Source: Halomonas sp. HAL1
GTDB taxonomy: Bacteria > Pseudomonadota > Gammaproteobacteria > Pseudomonadales > Halomonadaceae
Direction of reading: 5' to 3'
DNA: 64,000 nucleotides
NCBI RefSeq assembly: GCF_030544485.1
Contig: NZ_CP130610.1
Location: forward strand, 930,001 to 994,000
The notes under the pieces: generated by a model
Told to the model about the DNA's origin: nothing
The model's database searches: none
The model's input: the letters and a program-made list of their open reading frames with translations, nothing else
Program-made: the position numbers and the translations under genes
Shown here: positions 17,198-25,503 of the stretch, one piece after another
How the letters are laid out: the number at the start of each line of letters is the position of its first letter
Position numbering within the stretch: position 1 is the stretch's first letter

Positions 17198-19759
17198 TCA
17201 GTGAGAAGTAGTCTGGGCTGGCCGTGGCTGGCCGCGCTCGGAGGTCATAATGATTGACGGATCCGGGCGGTCGTCGTTGACGAAACTGCGGAAACGCTTG
17301 AGCTTTTCCGGGTCGCTAATGGCGTCTGCCCATTCGCACTGGTAAGTATCCACCACGGTTTGCATCTGACGCTCTAGCTCGTCGTTGATACCCAGACTGT
17401 CTTCGAGAATCACCTCTTTGAGATACTCCAGACCGCCGTCGAGATTTTCACGCCATACCGAGGTGCGCTGCAGCCGGTCAGCGGTGCGCACGTAAAACAT
17501 CAAGAAGCGATCAATGGTGCGGTAGAGCTGCTCATCGTCGAGATCCGTGGCGAACAGTTCGGCGTGGCGGGGGCGCATGCCGCCGTTACCGCACACGTAG
17601 AGGTTCCAGCCGTTTTCGGTGGCAATAATGCCAATGTCTTTGCTCTGGGCCTCGGCACACTCGCGGGTGCAGCCGGAAACGCCGAATTTGATCTTGTGAG
17701 GGGAACGCAGGCCTTTGTATCGGTTCTCCAGTTGGATCGCCATGCCAACGCTGTCCTGCACGCCGTAGCGGCACCAAGTGCTGCCCACACAAGATTTCAC
17801 CGTGCGCAACGATTTACCATAGGCGTGACCAGTCTCGAAGCCTGCGGCAATCAGCTCGCTCCAGATATCCGGCAGGTCTTCCAGCCGCGCGCCGAACAAG
17901 TCGATACGCTGGCCGCCGGTCACCTTGGAGTAGAGGCTATATTTGTTGGCCACTTCGCCCAGGGCGATCAGTTTATCGGGCGTAATCTCACCACCAGCCA
18001 CACGCGGCACCACCGAGTAGGTGCCGTTCTTCTGCATGTTGGCCATGAAGGTGTCGTTGGTATCCTGCAACGGGATATGCGCCGCATCGGTGATCGGCTC
18101 GTTAAAGCAGGAGGCCAGAATGGACGCCACGGCGGGTTTGCAAATGTCGCAGCCCAGGCGGTGGGTGTCGGCGTTGCCGTGTTTTTCAATCAAGTCGGTG
18201 AAGGTTTTAATGCCCTCGACACGAACGATATCGTAAAGCCCCTGGCGGGTATGGGCGAAGTGCTCGCAAATCGATTTATCGACTTCAACGCCGCGGGCTT
18301 CCAGCTCATGATCCACCACACTTTTAAGCAGTGCGGTGCAGCCGCCGCAGCCGGTGCTGGCCTTGGTGGCGCCTTTGACGCCACCAAGATCAACCGCGCC
18401 GTCGTCAATGGTGGCGCAAATATCGCCCTTGGTGACGTTATGGCATGAGCAGATAGTGGCGGTTTCCGGCAGTGCAGCGGGGCCGAGCGTGGGCGCGGCG
18501 CCGCTGCTTTGCGGCAGAATCAGCGAGGCGGGTTCATCGGGTAGCTCAATGCCGTTGGAGTAGTACTGCAACAGCGTGTCGTAAACGCCGTTGTCGCCCA
18601 CCAGCATGGCGCCCAGTAGTTTTTTACCATCGCTGGAGACTACCAGCTTGCGGTACTCCTGCTTGATGGGATCCAGGTAGCGAAACATCCGCGCGCCGGG
18701 GTTCTGGTTACCGTGAGCATCGCCAATCGAGCCCACATCCACGCCCAGCAGCTTGAGCTTGGTGCTCATGTCGGCGCCACCAAACTGGATATCGCCTTCG
18801 GTTAGCGTCGACAGCGCCGTTTTGGCCATCTGGTAGCCCGGCGCTACCAGGCCAAAAATGCTCTGGTTCCATAGTGCGACTTCGCCAATCGCGAGAATAG
18901 CCGGGTCGTTGGTCAGGCACTGATTATCCACCACGATGCCACCGCGTTCGCCAATCTCCAGGCCGCAGTCGCGAGCTAGCTGGTCGCGGGGGCGGATGCC
19001 CGCCGAGAACACAATCAGGTCAGTTTCCAACACCTTGTCGTCCTGGAAGACCATGCGGTGACGGCTCGCCTCGCCATCTTCTATACGCTGGGTGGCGCGC
19101 TCGGTGAGTACTTGTACGCCCAGCGCTTCGATTTTTTCGCGCAGCAGCTCGCCGCCTTCGTTATCAACCTGCATGGGCATCAGGCGTGAAGCGAATTCCA
19201 CCACCGCCGTATCAAGATTCAAACCGCGTAGGGCGTTCGCCGCTTCCAAACCGAGCAGGCCGCCGCCCACCACTACGCCGGTAGTCGCGTTTTCGGCGGC
19301 GGCTTGGATCGCGTCTAAATCGTCCAGGGTGCGGTACACCAGGCAGCCATCGCGGTCATTACCAGGAATCGGCGGCACAAAGGGGAAGGAGCCGGTGGCC
19401 AGCACCAGGCGGTCATACGGGTAACGGCCTTGGTCGGTGACCACTTCTTGCGCGTTGCGGTCGATCTCGATCACGGCCTCGCCAGAGCGTAGTTCTACGC
19501 CGCTTACGTCGTAGTAATCCGCTTCGCAAAGCGCCAGCGAATCGGCATCACGGCCGCTGAAGTATTCAGATAGATGTACTCGGTCGTAGGCGCGGTGGCG
19601 CTCTTCGCCAAACACGGTGACTTTGTAGCGCTCAAGGGCGCCGTTATCGACGAGCTGCTCGACCAAGTGATGGCCGACCATGCCGTTGCCGATAATGATG
19701 AGCTGTTCAGGAGTAGTCATGTTCTGAGTAACGTCGTTAGTAACATTATTAGTAACCAT
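17198..19759 (-). CDS. nirB: Nitrite reductase (NADH) large subunit
   Basis: 853 aa, cytosolic. With NirD it reduces nitrite to ammonium using NADH. Domains in order: FAD/NADH oxidoreductase (LIIIGNGMVGHHL about 19-31; VVVGGGLLGLEAAN about 161-174), a BFD-like [2Fe-2S] domain (CSCHNVTKGDIC, then STGCGGC), and the ferredoxin-like plus sirohaem/[4Fe-4S] domain (SCVGSTWCRYG and GCTRECAEAQSKD supply the four cluster Cys). The first 13 residues are an odd VTNN-VTND-VTQN repeat encoded by three 12-bp tandem copies (19721-19756). The Met at 19720 may be the true start. The gene begins 2 nt after the stop of the FAD reductase gene. Confidence 0.96.
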   Translation of the reverse strand: MVTNNVTNDVTQNMTTPEQLIIIGNGMVGHHLVEQLVDNGALERYKVTVFGEERHRAYDRVHLSEYFSGRDADSLALCEADYYDVSGVELRSGEAVIEIDRNAQEVVTDQGRYPYDRLVLATGSFPFVPPIPGNDRDGCLVYRTLDDLDAIQAAAENATTGVVVGGGLLGLEAANALRGLNLDTAVVEFASRLMPMQVDNEGGELLREKIEALGVQVLTERATQRIEDGEASRHRMVFQDDKVLETDLIVFSAGIRPRDQLARDCGLEIGERGGIVVDNQCLTNDPAILAIGEVALWNQSIFGLVAPGYQMAKTALSTLTEGDIQFGGADMSTKLKLLGVDVGSIGDAHGNQNPGARMFRYLDPIKQEYRKLVVSSDGKKLLGAMLVGDNGVYDTLLQYYSNGIELPDEPASLILPQSSGAAPTLGPAALPETATICSCHNVTKGDICATIDDGAVDLGGVKGATKASTGCGGCTALLKSVVDHELEARGVEVDKSICEHFAHTRQGLYDIVRVEGIKTFTDLIEKHGNADTHRLGCDICKPAVASILASCFNEPITDAAHIPLQDTNDTFMANMQKNGTYSVVPRVAGGEITPDKLIALGEVANKYSLYSKVTGGQRIDLFGARLEDLPDIWSELIAAGFETGHAYGKSLRTVKSCVGSTWCRYGVQDSVGMAIQLENRYKGLRSPHKIKFGVSGCTRECAEAQSKDIGIIATENGWNLYVCGNGGMRPRHAELFATDLDDEQLYRTIDRFLMFYVRTADRLQRTSVWRENLDGGLEYLKEVILEDSLGINDELERQMQTVVDTYQCEWADAISDPEKLKRFRSFVNDDRPDPSIIMTSERGQPRPAQTTSH
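19721..19756 (-). repeat. Three 12-bp tandem copies in the nirB 5' end
   Basis: Units GTTACTAATAAT, GTTACTAACGAC and GTTACTCAGAAC encode a tetrapeptide repeat ahead of the conserved FAD domain. The copies are diverged, so the duplication is not recent. Confidence 0.85.
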
Positions 19760-19761
19760 CG

Positions 19762-21075
19762 TTATGCCGCCTCTGAAGTAGGAAGATGAGAAGTGTCAGA
19801 ATCGCCTTGGGCTGCCTGTAGGGCGCTAACGTCGGCGGCGCCAAAAAGCAGCGCCTGACGGCAGTTATTCAGATCGCTCCCGGCTAGCGCTTGCTCGAAG
19901 TACCAAGGGCCTTGGCTGGTGTCGCCGTAAAGCACCGCGCCCTCTATCTGGCCGTCACGCAGCAGCAGGCGGCGGTAGTCGCCGCGCTCAATATCGTGGT
20001 AGCTCAGCACTTCGTGCTCGGCGCTGGCCTCGGTGGGGCCAAAGGCGTAGAGCGCCACGCCGCTGATTTTGAGTTTGGTGGCGCTGGGGGCATCCGTGTA
20101 GCCAAGGGTAGGCGTGCCACCTAGCCGGGCGGCGAGTACTTCCACCTGACGCCAGATCGGTTCCACCAAGCCATAAGTAGTGCCATCAAATTGGCAGCAC
20201 TCGCCCAGCGCTGAGATAGCCGGGTCGCTAGTGGTGAGAAATTCATCCACCACGATAGCGCGCTCGGTGGTCAGACCTGCTTGGTGGCCAAGTGCTGCGT
20301 TAGGCGTAATGCCAGCCGCGATAATGACGCTCGTGGCAGCCAGTTGGCGGCCATCATCAAGATGAATCTTGCTGACCTGTCCATGGGCGTCGCCTTCTAG
20401 CCGCGCTAACTGGGCGCCGGTAATAACCTTCAAGCCGCGCTGGGCCAGTTCGTTTTCAAGCAGGTGTGAGGCGGTCGTATCCAGCTGGCGGTTCATTAGC
20501 CGTTCGCTGCGCTGGAGCACGCTGACGCTGATATCGTTGCCGCGCTTACGCAGTCCTTCGGCAGCTTCTAGGCCTAGCAGGCCGCCGCCAATCACGACTG
20601 CCTCACCACCACGTTGAGCGATGTCGGTCAGCGCATCAGCATCTTGCAAGTCACGAAAACCGTGCACGCCCGCAAGCTCAATCCCAGGTACATCGGGCAT
20701 CGCTGGGCGCGAGCCGGTAGCAAGCACTAGGTGGTCGTAAGGCAGTGTGCGGCCGGTGTGGGTGACCACGGTTCGGCGGTCGCGATGAAGGGCGTCGACT
20801 TTTTCGCCAAGAATCAGCGTGACACCCTGGTCCTCGTACCACTGAGTATCACGCAGAGTAAGTGCGTCCTGAGTCATCTCGCCGGCCAGCAGTGGCGAGA
20901 GCAGAATACGGTTATAAGCGGGAGTTGGCTCAGCGCCAATCACCGTGATGTGCTGAGGACGCGTGGGTAGTTTCACCAACGCCTCAATCAGGCGGTGGCT
21001 GGCCATGCCGTTGCCAATAATCACCAGGTGGTCATTGAGATGATCATTGTGTGAGCACCGGGAAGTGGTTTCCAT
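19762..21075 (-). CDS. FAD/NAD(P)H oxidoreductase, probable electron donor for nitrate reductase
   Basis: 437 aa from the ATG at 21075, with GAGGAG 8 nt upstream. The longer frame to 21171 runs into the leader terminator and is not used. It has two Rossmann motifs (LVIIGNGMASHRLIEAL and VVIGGGLLGLEAAEGL) and a nitrite-reductase-like C-terminal region, and is closely similar in plan to the NirB N-terminal half. It resembles NasB/NasC-type reductases that pass electrons from NAD(P)H to assimilatory nitrate reductase. It is first in the leftward operon with nirB and nirD, and NasA lacks its own flavin domain, which supports that role by inference. Confidence 0.85.
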   Translation of the reverse strand: METTSRCSHNDHLNDHLVIIGNGMASHRLIEALVKLPTRPQHITVIGAEPTPAYNRILLSPLLAGEMTQDALTLRDTQWYEDQGVTLILGEKVDALHRDRRTVVTHTGRTLPYDHLVLATGSRPAMPDVPGIELAGVHGFRDLQDADALTDIAQRGGEAVVIGGGLLGLEAAEGLRKRGNDISVSVLQRSERLMNRQLDTTASHLLENELAQRGLKVITGAQLARLEGDAHGQVSKIHLDDGRQLAATSVIIAAGITPNAALGHQAGLTTERAIVVDEFLTTSDPAISALGECCQFDGTTYGLVEPIWRQVEVLAARLGGTPTLGYTDAPSATKLKISGVALYAFGPTEASAEHEVLSYHDIERGDYRRLLLRDGQIEGAVLYGDTSQGPWYFEQALAGSDLNNCRQALLFGAADVSALQAAQGDSDTSHLPTSEAA

Positions 21076-21117
21076 GGGTGGCTCCTCTGTGTCTTTGTGG
21101 CTTCTTGAGCACCAAAC

Positions 21118-21187
21118 AAAAAACGCCCCTAACGCACCTTCCTTTCCACAATGTGGAGAAAGAGGGAGCATCAGGGGCGTCGTTGCC
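21118..21187 (-). terminator. Leader terminator of the nirBD operon with shared GGCAACGACG entry
   Basis: On the minus strand ACGCCCCT (21180-21173) pairs with AGGGGCGT (21130-21123) around a second small hairpin, and six T follow (complement of 21123-21118). It lies inside the transcribed leader, 43 nt before the first gene, so transcription would stop here unless antitermination occurs. GGCAACGACG (21187-21178) precedes it, and its last ACG forms the first three stem bases, exactly as in the nasA leader. Confidence 0.8.
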
Positions 21188-21197
21188 CGATAGCGTT

Positions 21198-21243
21198 GTT
21201 TAAAATCTATGCTTTAAACGCGCGGCAACCGCCATTGGCTGCC
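21198..21243 (-). promoter_or_regulatory. ANTAR-type two-hairpin antitermination element of the nir leader
   Basis: First hairpin (21243-21224): GGCAGCC-AATGGC-GGTTGCC, 7-bp stem with one G-U and a six-base loop with A at 1 and G at 4, the signature of ANTAR target RNA. After a 4-nt linker the second hairpin (21219-21198) is GTTTAAAG-CATAGA-TTTTAAAC, whose loop fits less well. NasR is the presumed binder. Confidence 0.6.
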
Positions 21244-21271
21244 AGCTGATTAAAAACCTTACCGTGTATAA

Positions 21272-21287
21272 AGCAAGGAACTAGCCA
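21272..21287 (-). promoter_or_regulatory. Sigma54-like promoter of the nir operon
   Basis: Minus strand TGGCTAG-TTCC-TTGCT compares with TGGCACG-N4-TTGCW. The GG and GC pairs are exactly 10 nt apart. Transcription would begin about 21260, some 17 nt before the first leader hairpin. Confidence 0.6.
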
Positions 21288-21374
21288 ACTGGCCATTAAT
21301 CACCATTTATCCAAGCACGTCAGTTGTTTAGGAAATGATGGTAGGGGAACAGTCGCATCGCTGTTAGAGCAGGC

Positions 21375-21391
21375 TGCACAGCGATGGTGCG
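21375..21391. promoter_or_regulatory. NtrC-like enhancer site shared by the two operons
   Basis: TGCACAGCGATGGTGCG matches TGCACC-N4-TGGTGCA at 11 of 13 specified bases. It is centred about 120 bp upstream of the predicted nir start and about 165 bp upstream of the predicted nas start, a normal enhancer distance for both. Confidence 0.6.
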
Positions 21392-21521
21392 AAAAGGGAG
21401 GCGGTGTGCACTCTCACACGCCATTTAGCGTGACCACCGTGCCAAAAGGAGCGTTGCGTGAAGACCTTTTGTTTTTTTAACTATTTGTTTTTCAGTAGTT
21501 AATTTTCAATAGGCCGGTTGT

Positions 21522-21537
21522 CGGCTTGGCTCTTGCA
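21522..21537 (+). promoter_or_regulatory. Sigma54-like promoter of the nas operon
   Basis: CGGCTTG-GCTC-TTGCA has a perfect -12 half (TTGCA), a partial -24 half and the required 10-nt GG-GC spacing. It would give a leader of about 275 nt before nasA. Confidence 0.5.
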
Positions 21538-21609
21538 GCTATCAAGGCAATAAGTGAGTTAACAAGGAATAAGCGCTCATTGTTTGGCGATGGCAGCGAA
21601 CAATTCCAA

Positions 21610-21655
21610 AGCCGTTAGAAAAACAACTAGCCGTTAGAAAATGTGTAGCTGTTAG
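21610..21655 (+). repeat. Three AGCYGTTAG direct repeats in the nas leader
   Basis: AGCCGTTAG, AGCCGTTAG and AGCTGTTAG start at 21610, 21629 and 21647 (18-19 bp period), between the sigma54-like promoter and the first leader hairpin. Role unknown. Confidence 0.7.
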
Positions 21656-21659
21656 TAAG

Positions 21660-21712
21660 TCTTCAATTGTTTGAAGAGACTACTGCAAAGAGTACTGCAC
21701 CGAAGAAGGTGC
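21660..21712 (+). promoter_or_regulatory. ANTAR-type two-hairpin antitermination element of the nas leader
   Basis: Hairpin 1 (21660-21677): TCTTCA-ATTGTT-TGAAGA, a perfect 6-bp stem with hexaloop A1/G4. Hairpin 2 (21697-21712): GCACC-GAAGAA-GGTGC, a hexaloop with G at 4 but G rather than A at 1. They are followed at 21718 by the shared GGCAACGACG and the terminator. Confidence 0.6.
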
Positions 21713-21717
21713 GCTGT

Positions 21718-21790
21718 GGCAACGACGTCCAGCCCTCTTCTCTAAATGCGTTTATAGAGCGCATTAGAGAACGGGACTGGGCGTTTTTTT
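21718..21790 (+). terminator. Leader terminator of the nasA operon
   Basis: ACGTCCAGCCC (21725-21735) pairs with GGGACTGGGCGT (21773-21784), one bulge and one G-U. Inside is a second stem TCTCTAAATGCG / CGCATTAGAGA. Seven T follow at 21784-21790. It ends 35 nt before nasA. GGCAACGACG at 21718-21727 overlaps its 5' arm by ACG, the same geometry as in the nir leader. Confidence 0.8.
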
Positions 21791-21825
21791 ATGCTTGGCG
21801 CGAATGAGGAATCCGAGGAGTAGCT

Positions 21826-24567
21826 ATGACTCAGGCCAAAACCACATGCCCCTACTGCGGCGTCGGCTGTGGCGTGACGGCGACCATTGAAGCGGGCACG
21901 CTGAGCGCTGTCGAGGGCGACCGTGAGCACCCTGCGAATTATGGTCGGCTGTGTGTCAAAGGTTCTGCGCTGCATGAGACGTTGGGTGAGCAGGGCCGCC
22001 TGACTCACCCACGTGTAGATGGCGTTGAGGTTGCCTGGGAGTCCGCACTGAACACCACCGCTGAGCGTTTAAACGCCCTGCGGGCCGAGCATGGCAATCA
22101 TAGCGTAGCGGCGTACCTGTCGGGGCAGCTCTTAACTGAAGATTACTATGTGGCCAATAAGCTGTTTAAAGGCTTTTTGGGCACGCCTCATTTAGATACC
22201 AACTCGCGACTGTGCATGGCCTCCGCGGTGGCTGGCTATAAGCGTGCTTTCGGTGCGGATGCGGTGCCGTGCAACTACGAAGACTTGGAAGAGGCGGAGT
22301 TGGTCGTGTTGGTGGGTTCCAACTTGGCCTGGAACCATCCGGTGCTTTACCAACGCATTAAAGTCGCTAAAGAGCGCAACCCTCTGATGCGCTTGGTCGT
22401 CATCGACCCGCGCGTGACCGATAGCTGTGAAATCGCTGACCTCTACCTGGGGATTAAGCCGGGCAGCGATGCTTACCTATTTAATGGTCTGCTGGCGTGG
22501 ATGGCAAAGCGTCGCAAGCTCGATACCCTCTATCTTGAGCGTCACACCGAAGGCGTTGAAAAGGCCTTAGCGGCAGCTCAACAAACCGCTGGGTCGGTGG
22601 CGGAAGTAGCGGCTGCCTGTGATGTCGACCCCGAGCGTCTGGAAACCTTCTACTACTGGTTTGCCAGCCAACTGCATGTGGTCACGCTCTATTCCCAGGG
22701 CGTTAACCAATCCGCTAGCGGCACCGATAAATGCAATGCGATTATTAACTGCCACCTGGCGGGCGGAAAAATCGGTTTGCCGGGGGCAGGGCCGTTCTCG
22801 ATTACCGGCCAACCCAATGCCATGGGCGGGCGCGAAGTAGGTGGGCTGGCAAACCAGCTAGCTGCGCATATGGATTACCACACCCCCGGCGCCATTGATC
22901 TGGTCAGCCGTTTCTGGGCGACCGATAATCTCACGCCCATTCTGCCGGAAGAGCCGGGTTATAAAGCGGTGGAACTGTTTGAAGCCATTGAGCGAGGCGA
23001 GATAAAAGCGCTCTGGGTGATGGCCACCAATCCCGCGATTAGCCTGCCCGATGCCGCGCGGGTGCGCGCTGCGCTGGAAAAATGCCCGCTGGTGATTGTC
23101 TCTGAGTGTGCCGCCCATACTGATTTGCTGCCTTATGCAGATATCGTGCTGCCAGCCTCGGGCTGGTCGGAAAAAGATGGCACCGTGACTAACTCCGAGC
23201 GGCGCATCTCCCGCCAGCGGGGCATGCTGCCACCCCCAGGTGAAGCCCGCCACGACTGGTGGATAATGTGTGAGGTGGCGAATCGTCTGGGGTTTGCCGA
23301 GGCGTTTAACTATGCGCATCCCTGGGAGATTTTCGACGAGCACGCTCGTCTCTCTGGGTTTGAAAACGGGCTTGAAAACGGAGTTGATAACAGCACAGTG
23401 CCCGGCAGCCCGCAGCGGTTGTTTGATATATCAGGTTTGGTGGGCCTGGGCCGGGATGGTTACGACGCCTTAGCACCGATTCAATGGCCGGTCACAAAGG
23501 CCGCCCCCCATGGCACGGCACGGCTGTTTGAGGATGGCAAATTTGCCACCGCGAATGGTCGCGCCAAGCTGCTGGCGATCACGCCCCAAGGGCCTGAACA
23601 GGCGCTGAGTACCGCTTACCCACTGCGTCTGAACACCGGCCGGATTCGTGATCAGTGGCACACCATGACCCGCACCGCTCGCTCACCGCGGTTAATGAAT
23701 CACCGCGCCGAACCCTTTATGGATGTGCACCCAGAGGATGCCCACACCGCCGGTGTTATGGATCAAGGGCTGGCAGTGTTAACCGCCGCGAAAGGCGAAT
23801 TTCGCGCTCGGGTGCGGGTCTCCAATGCCCAACGCCGCGGTGAGGTTTTCGTACCCATCCACTGGACTGACTGCTTTACCCAGCAGGCCAGAAGCAGCGC
23901 GCTGATCGACAGCATTACCGACCCGCTCTCTGGGCAGCCTGAATCTAAGCACGGCGCCGTGGCGCTGGCGCCTCTGGCTACTGATTGGCAGGCCACTCTA
24001 CTGGTCGCCGGAGGGGCAACGGAATCAACACCTTGGTGCACCAGTGCCTATTGGACACGTATTCCCATGCGCGGCTGCCAGCGCTGGCAACTTGCCCATA
24101 CGCAGTCGGTTAACGATTGGTTGGCGCAGTTGAAAGAGTGGCTGCCTGGGGAAGTGGCGGTGGTCAGCCAAGACCCCACTAACGCACGTCTGCGTGCCGC
24201 CTGCGTGGAAAACGGTCAGTTGCGCTGGTGGCTGATGGTTGGCCCGCCCAACGAGTTGCCAGGGTTAGCGTGGCTGGAAGCGCGTTTTAACGAGGCGGCG
24301 CTGAGCGATACCCACCGCCGCCGCCTATTAGCCGGCTGTGACGACGGCGCTGCGGATACCGGCCCGGTGGTATGCAGTTGCCACCAAGTAGGCCAAACCA
24401 CCATCGTCAATGCTATCCGCGAGGGCGACACCAGCGTAGAAGCGTTGGGCGCCAGACTCGCTTGCGGCACCCAGTGCGGTAGCTGTATTCCCGAATTGAA
24501 ATCACTGATTGAAGAGGAGCGGCCCAATGCCCGCACTAAGCAACCCCTTGCTACAGAAGTGGTTTAA
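21826..24567 (+). CDS. nasA: Assimilatory nitrate reductase catalytic subunit
   Basis: 913 aa, cytosolic molybdopterin enzyme reducing nitrate to nitrite. The N-terminal [4Fe-4S] motif has C8, C11, C15 and C43 (TCPYCGVGCG ... LCVKG). The Mo-bis-MGD domains follow, with the molydopterin-binding segments TNSRLCMASAVAGYK and GREVGGLANQL. A molydopterin dinucleotide-binding domain begins near 600 (TGRIRDQWHTMTRT). An extra C-terminal BFD-like [2Fe-2S] domain (about 855-900; CSCHQVG then ACGTQCGSC) is typical of NasA forms fed by a separate reductase. A 12-bp tandem repeat encodes FENG-LENG-VDNS near residue 512 (23359-23394). GAGGAG lies 6 nt upstream. It overlaps cobA by 41 bp. Confidence 0.95.
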   Translation: MTQAKTTCPYCGVGCGVTATIEAGTLSAVEGDREHPANYGRLCVKGSALHETLGEQGRLTHPRVDGVEVAWESALNTTAERLNALRAEHGNHSVAAYLSGQLLTEDYYVANKLFKGFLGTPHLDTNSRLCMASAVAGYKRAFGADAVPCNYEDLEEAELVVLVGSNLAWNHPVLYQRIKVAKERNPLMRLVVIDPRVTDSCEIADLYLGIKPGSDAYLFNGLLAWMAKRRKLDTLYLERHTEGVEKALAAAQQTAGSVAEVAAACDVDPERLETFYYWFASQLHVVTLYSQGVNQSASGTDKCNAIINCHLAGGKIGLPGAGPFSITGQPNAMGGREVGGLANQLAAHMDYHTPGAIDLVSRFWATDNLTPILPEEPGYKAVELFEAIERGEIKALWVMATNPAISLPDAARVRAALEKCPLVIVSECAAHTDLLPYADIVLPASGWSEKDGTVTNSERRISRQRGMLPPPGEARHDWWIMCEVANRLGFAEAFNYAHPWEIFDEHARLSGFENGLENGVDNSTVPGSPQRLFDISGLVGLGRDGYDALAPIQWPVTKAAPHGTARLFEDGKFATANGRAKLLAITPQGPEQALSTAYPLRLNTGRIRDQWHTMTRTARSPRLMNHRAEPFMDVHPEDAHTAGVMDQGLAVLTAAKGEFRARVRVSNAQRRGEVFVPIHWTDCFTQQARSSALIDSITDPLSGQPESKHGAVALAPLATDWQATLLVAGGATESTPWCTSAYWTRIPMRGCQRWQLAHTQSVNDWLAQLKEWLPGEVAVVSQDPTNARLRAACVENGQLRWWLMVGPPNELPGLAWLEARFNEAALSDTHRRRLLAGCDDGAADTGPVVCSCHQVGQTTIVNAIREGDTSVEALGARLACGTQCGSCIPELKSLIEEERPNARTKQPLATEVV
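23359..23394 (+). repeat. 12-bp tandem repeat inside nasA
   Basis: TTTGAAAACGGG, CTTGAAAACGGA and GTTGATAACAGC, in frame, encode FENG/LENG/VDNS in a surface-loop-like segment. Confidence 0.8.
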
Positions 24568-25426
24568 CGCCTTTATGCGGTTATCGCACCGCGCGTTAAC
24601 GCCGTTGGTTCAGCATGCTGCTGACATACGTTTGCCACTGCGTGGCGAGTGCCGCGCCGGGCAGGTTTACTTGGTCGGCGCGGGCAGCGGCGATGCAGAG
24701 CTGTTAACCCTCAAGGCTGCACGCTTACTTATGCAGGCAGACGCCGTGGTGTATGACCGCTTGGTAGGGGATGACGTTCTGGCACTGATTCCTAGCAGCA
24801 GCGAGCGCTACTACGTTGGCAAAGCCCGCGGCCATCACAGCGTACCGCAAGCGGAAATCGGTGGGCTGATGGTAAAACTCGCCCGTGAAGGGAAATCGGT
24901 AGTGCGGCTTAAGGGCGGCGACCCGGCTGTGTTTGCGCGCATGGGCGAGGAGCTGGATGCCCTGGCCGCCGCCCAGGTGGCTGCCACTATTGTGCCGGGA
25001 ATTACCGCGGCCTCTGCCGCCGCGGCCTGCATGGGTATCCCGCTCACCGATCGTGGCCATGCGCAGCAACTGCGCTTTGTTACCGCCCAGCTATGCCGCG
25101 AAGACGGCACGCCGGACTGGCAAGCACTGGCGCGCAAAGATGAAACCCTGGTGTTTTACATGGGGCTTTCCAAAGTGAATGCAATTTGCCACGGCCTACG
25201 CCAAGCAGGCCTGCCGGATGAGTGGCCGATCATGCTGGTGGCCAACGCCAGCCAGAGTGAACAGCAGTCGCTGGTGGGCTCGCTGGCGGATATGCCCGAA
25301 AAACTCGCCGCAACTCCCTTACCGTCACCCTGTTTGATTGTGGTGGGCAGTGTGGTGCAAAGAGTCGCCACGACGCCCGCTGCCCTAGCCACCAATTTTT
25401 GCTCTGCACCGCAAACCACGCCTTAA
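24527..25426 (+). CDS. cobA: Uroporphyrinogen-III C-methyltransferase (SUMT)
   Basis: 299 aa from the ATG at 24527, which has GAGGAG at ideal spacing. The ATG at 24509 lies too near that site. It methylates uroporphyrinogen III to precorrin-2 for sirohaem (needed by NirB) and possibly cobalamin. SUMT motifs are YLVGAGSGDAELLTLKA, VVYDRLV, RLKGGDPAVFARMGEE, VPGITAASAAAACMGIPLTDR and VFYMGLSK. There is a 45-residue N-terminal extension before the core. Translation is probably coupled to nasA through the overlap. The dehydrogenase/ferrochelatase activity of CysG is not present in this protein. Confidence 0.93.
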   Translation: MPALSNPLLQKWFNAFMRLSHRALTPLVQHAADIRLPLRGECRAGQVYLVGAGSGDAELLTLKAARLLMQADAVVYDRLVGDDVLALIPSSSERYYVGKARGHHSVPQAEIGGLMVKLAREGKSVVRLKGGDPAVFARMGEELDALAAAQVAATIVPGITAASAAAACMGIPLTDRGHAQQLRFVTAQLCREDGTPDWQALARKDETLVFYMGLSKVNAICHGLRQAGLPDEWPIMLVANASQSEQQSLVGSLADMPEKLAATPLPSPCLIVVGSVVQRVATTPAALATNFCSAPQTTP

Positions 25427-25503
25427 CGGCAGGGTTTGCTGTGCGCGTTTTATGCTGCTAACCCTTCTGTCCCTTAAAACCCACAACAAAGGAAAAGCTC
25501 TCT

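Noticed and set aside
17564..18448. Long 294-aa open frame antisense to nirB.
   Set aside because: Mirror of GC-rich codon use in nirB; no recognisable domains.
21118..21171. Extension of the FAD reductase to an upstream ATG at 21171.
   Set aside because: It would place the start inside the leader terminator hairpin. The ATG at 21075 has a good ribosome site and the family N-terminus.
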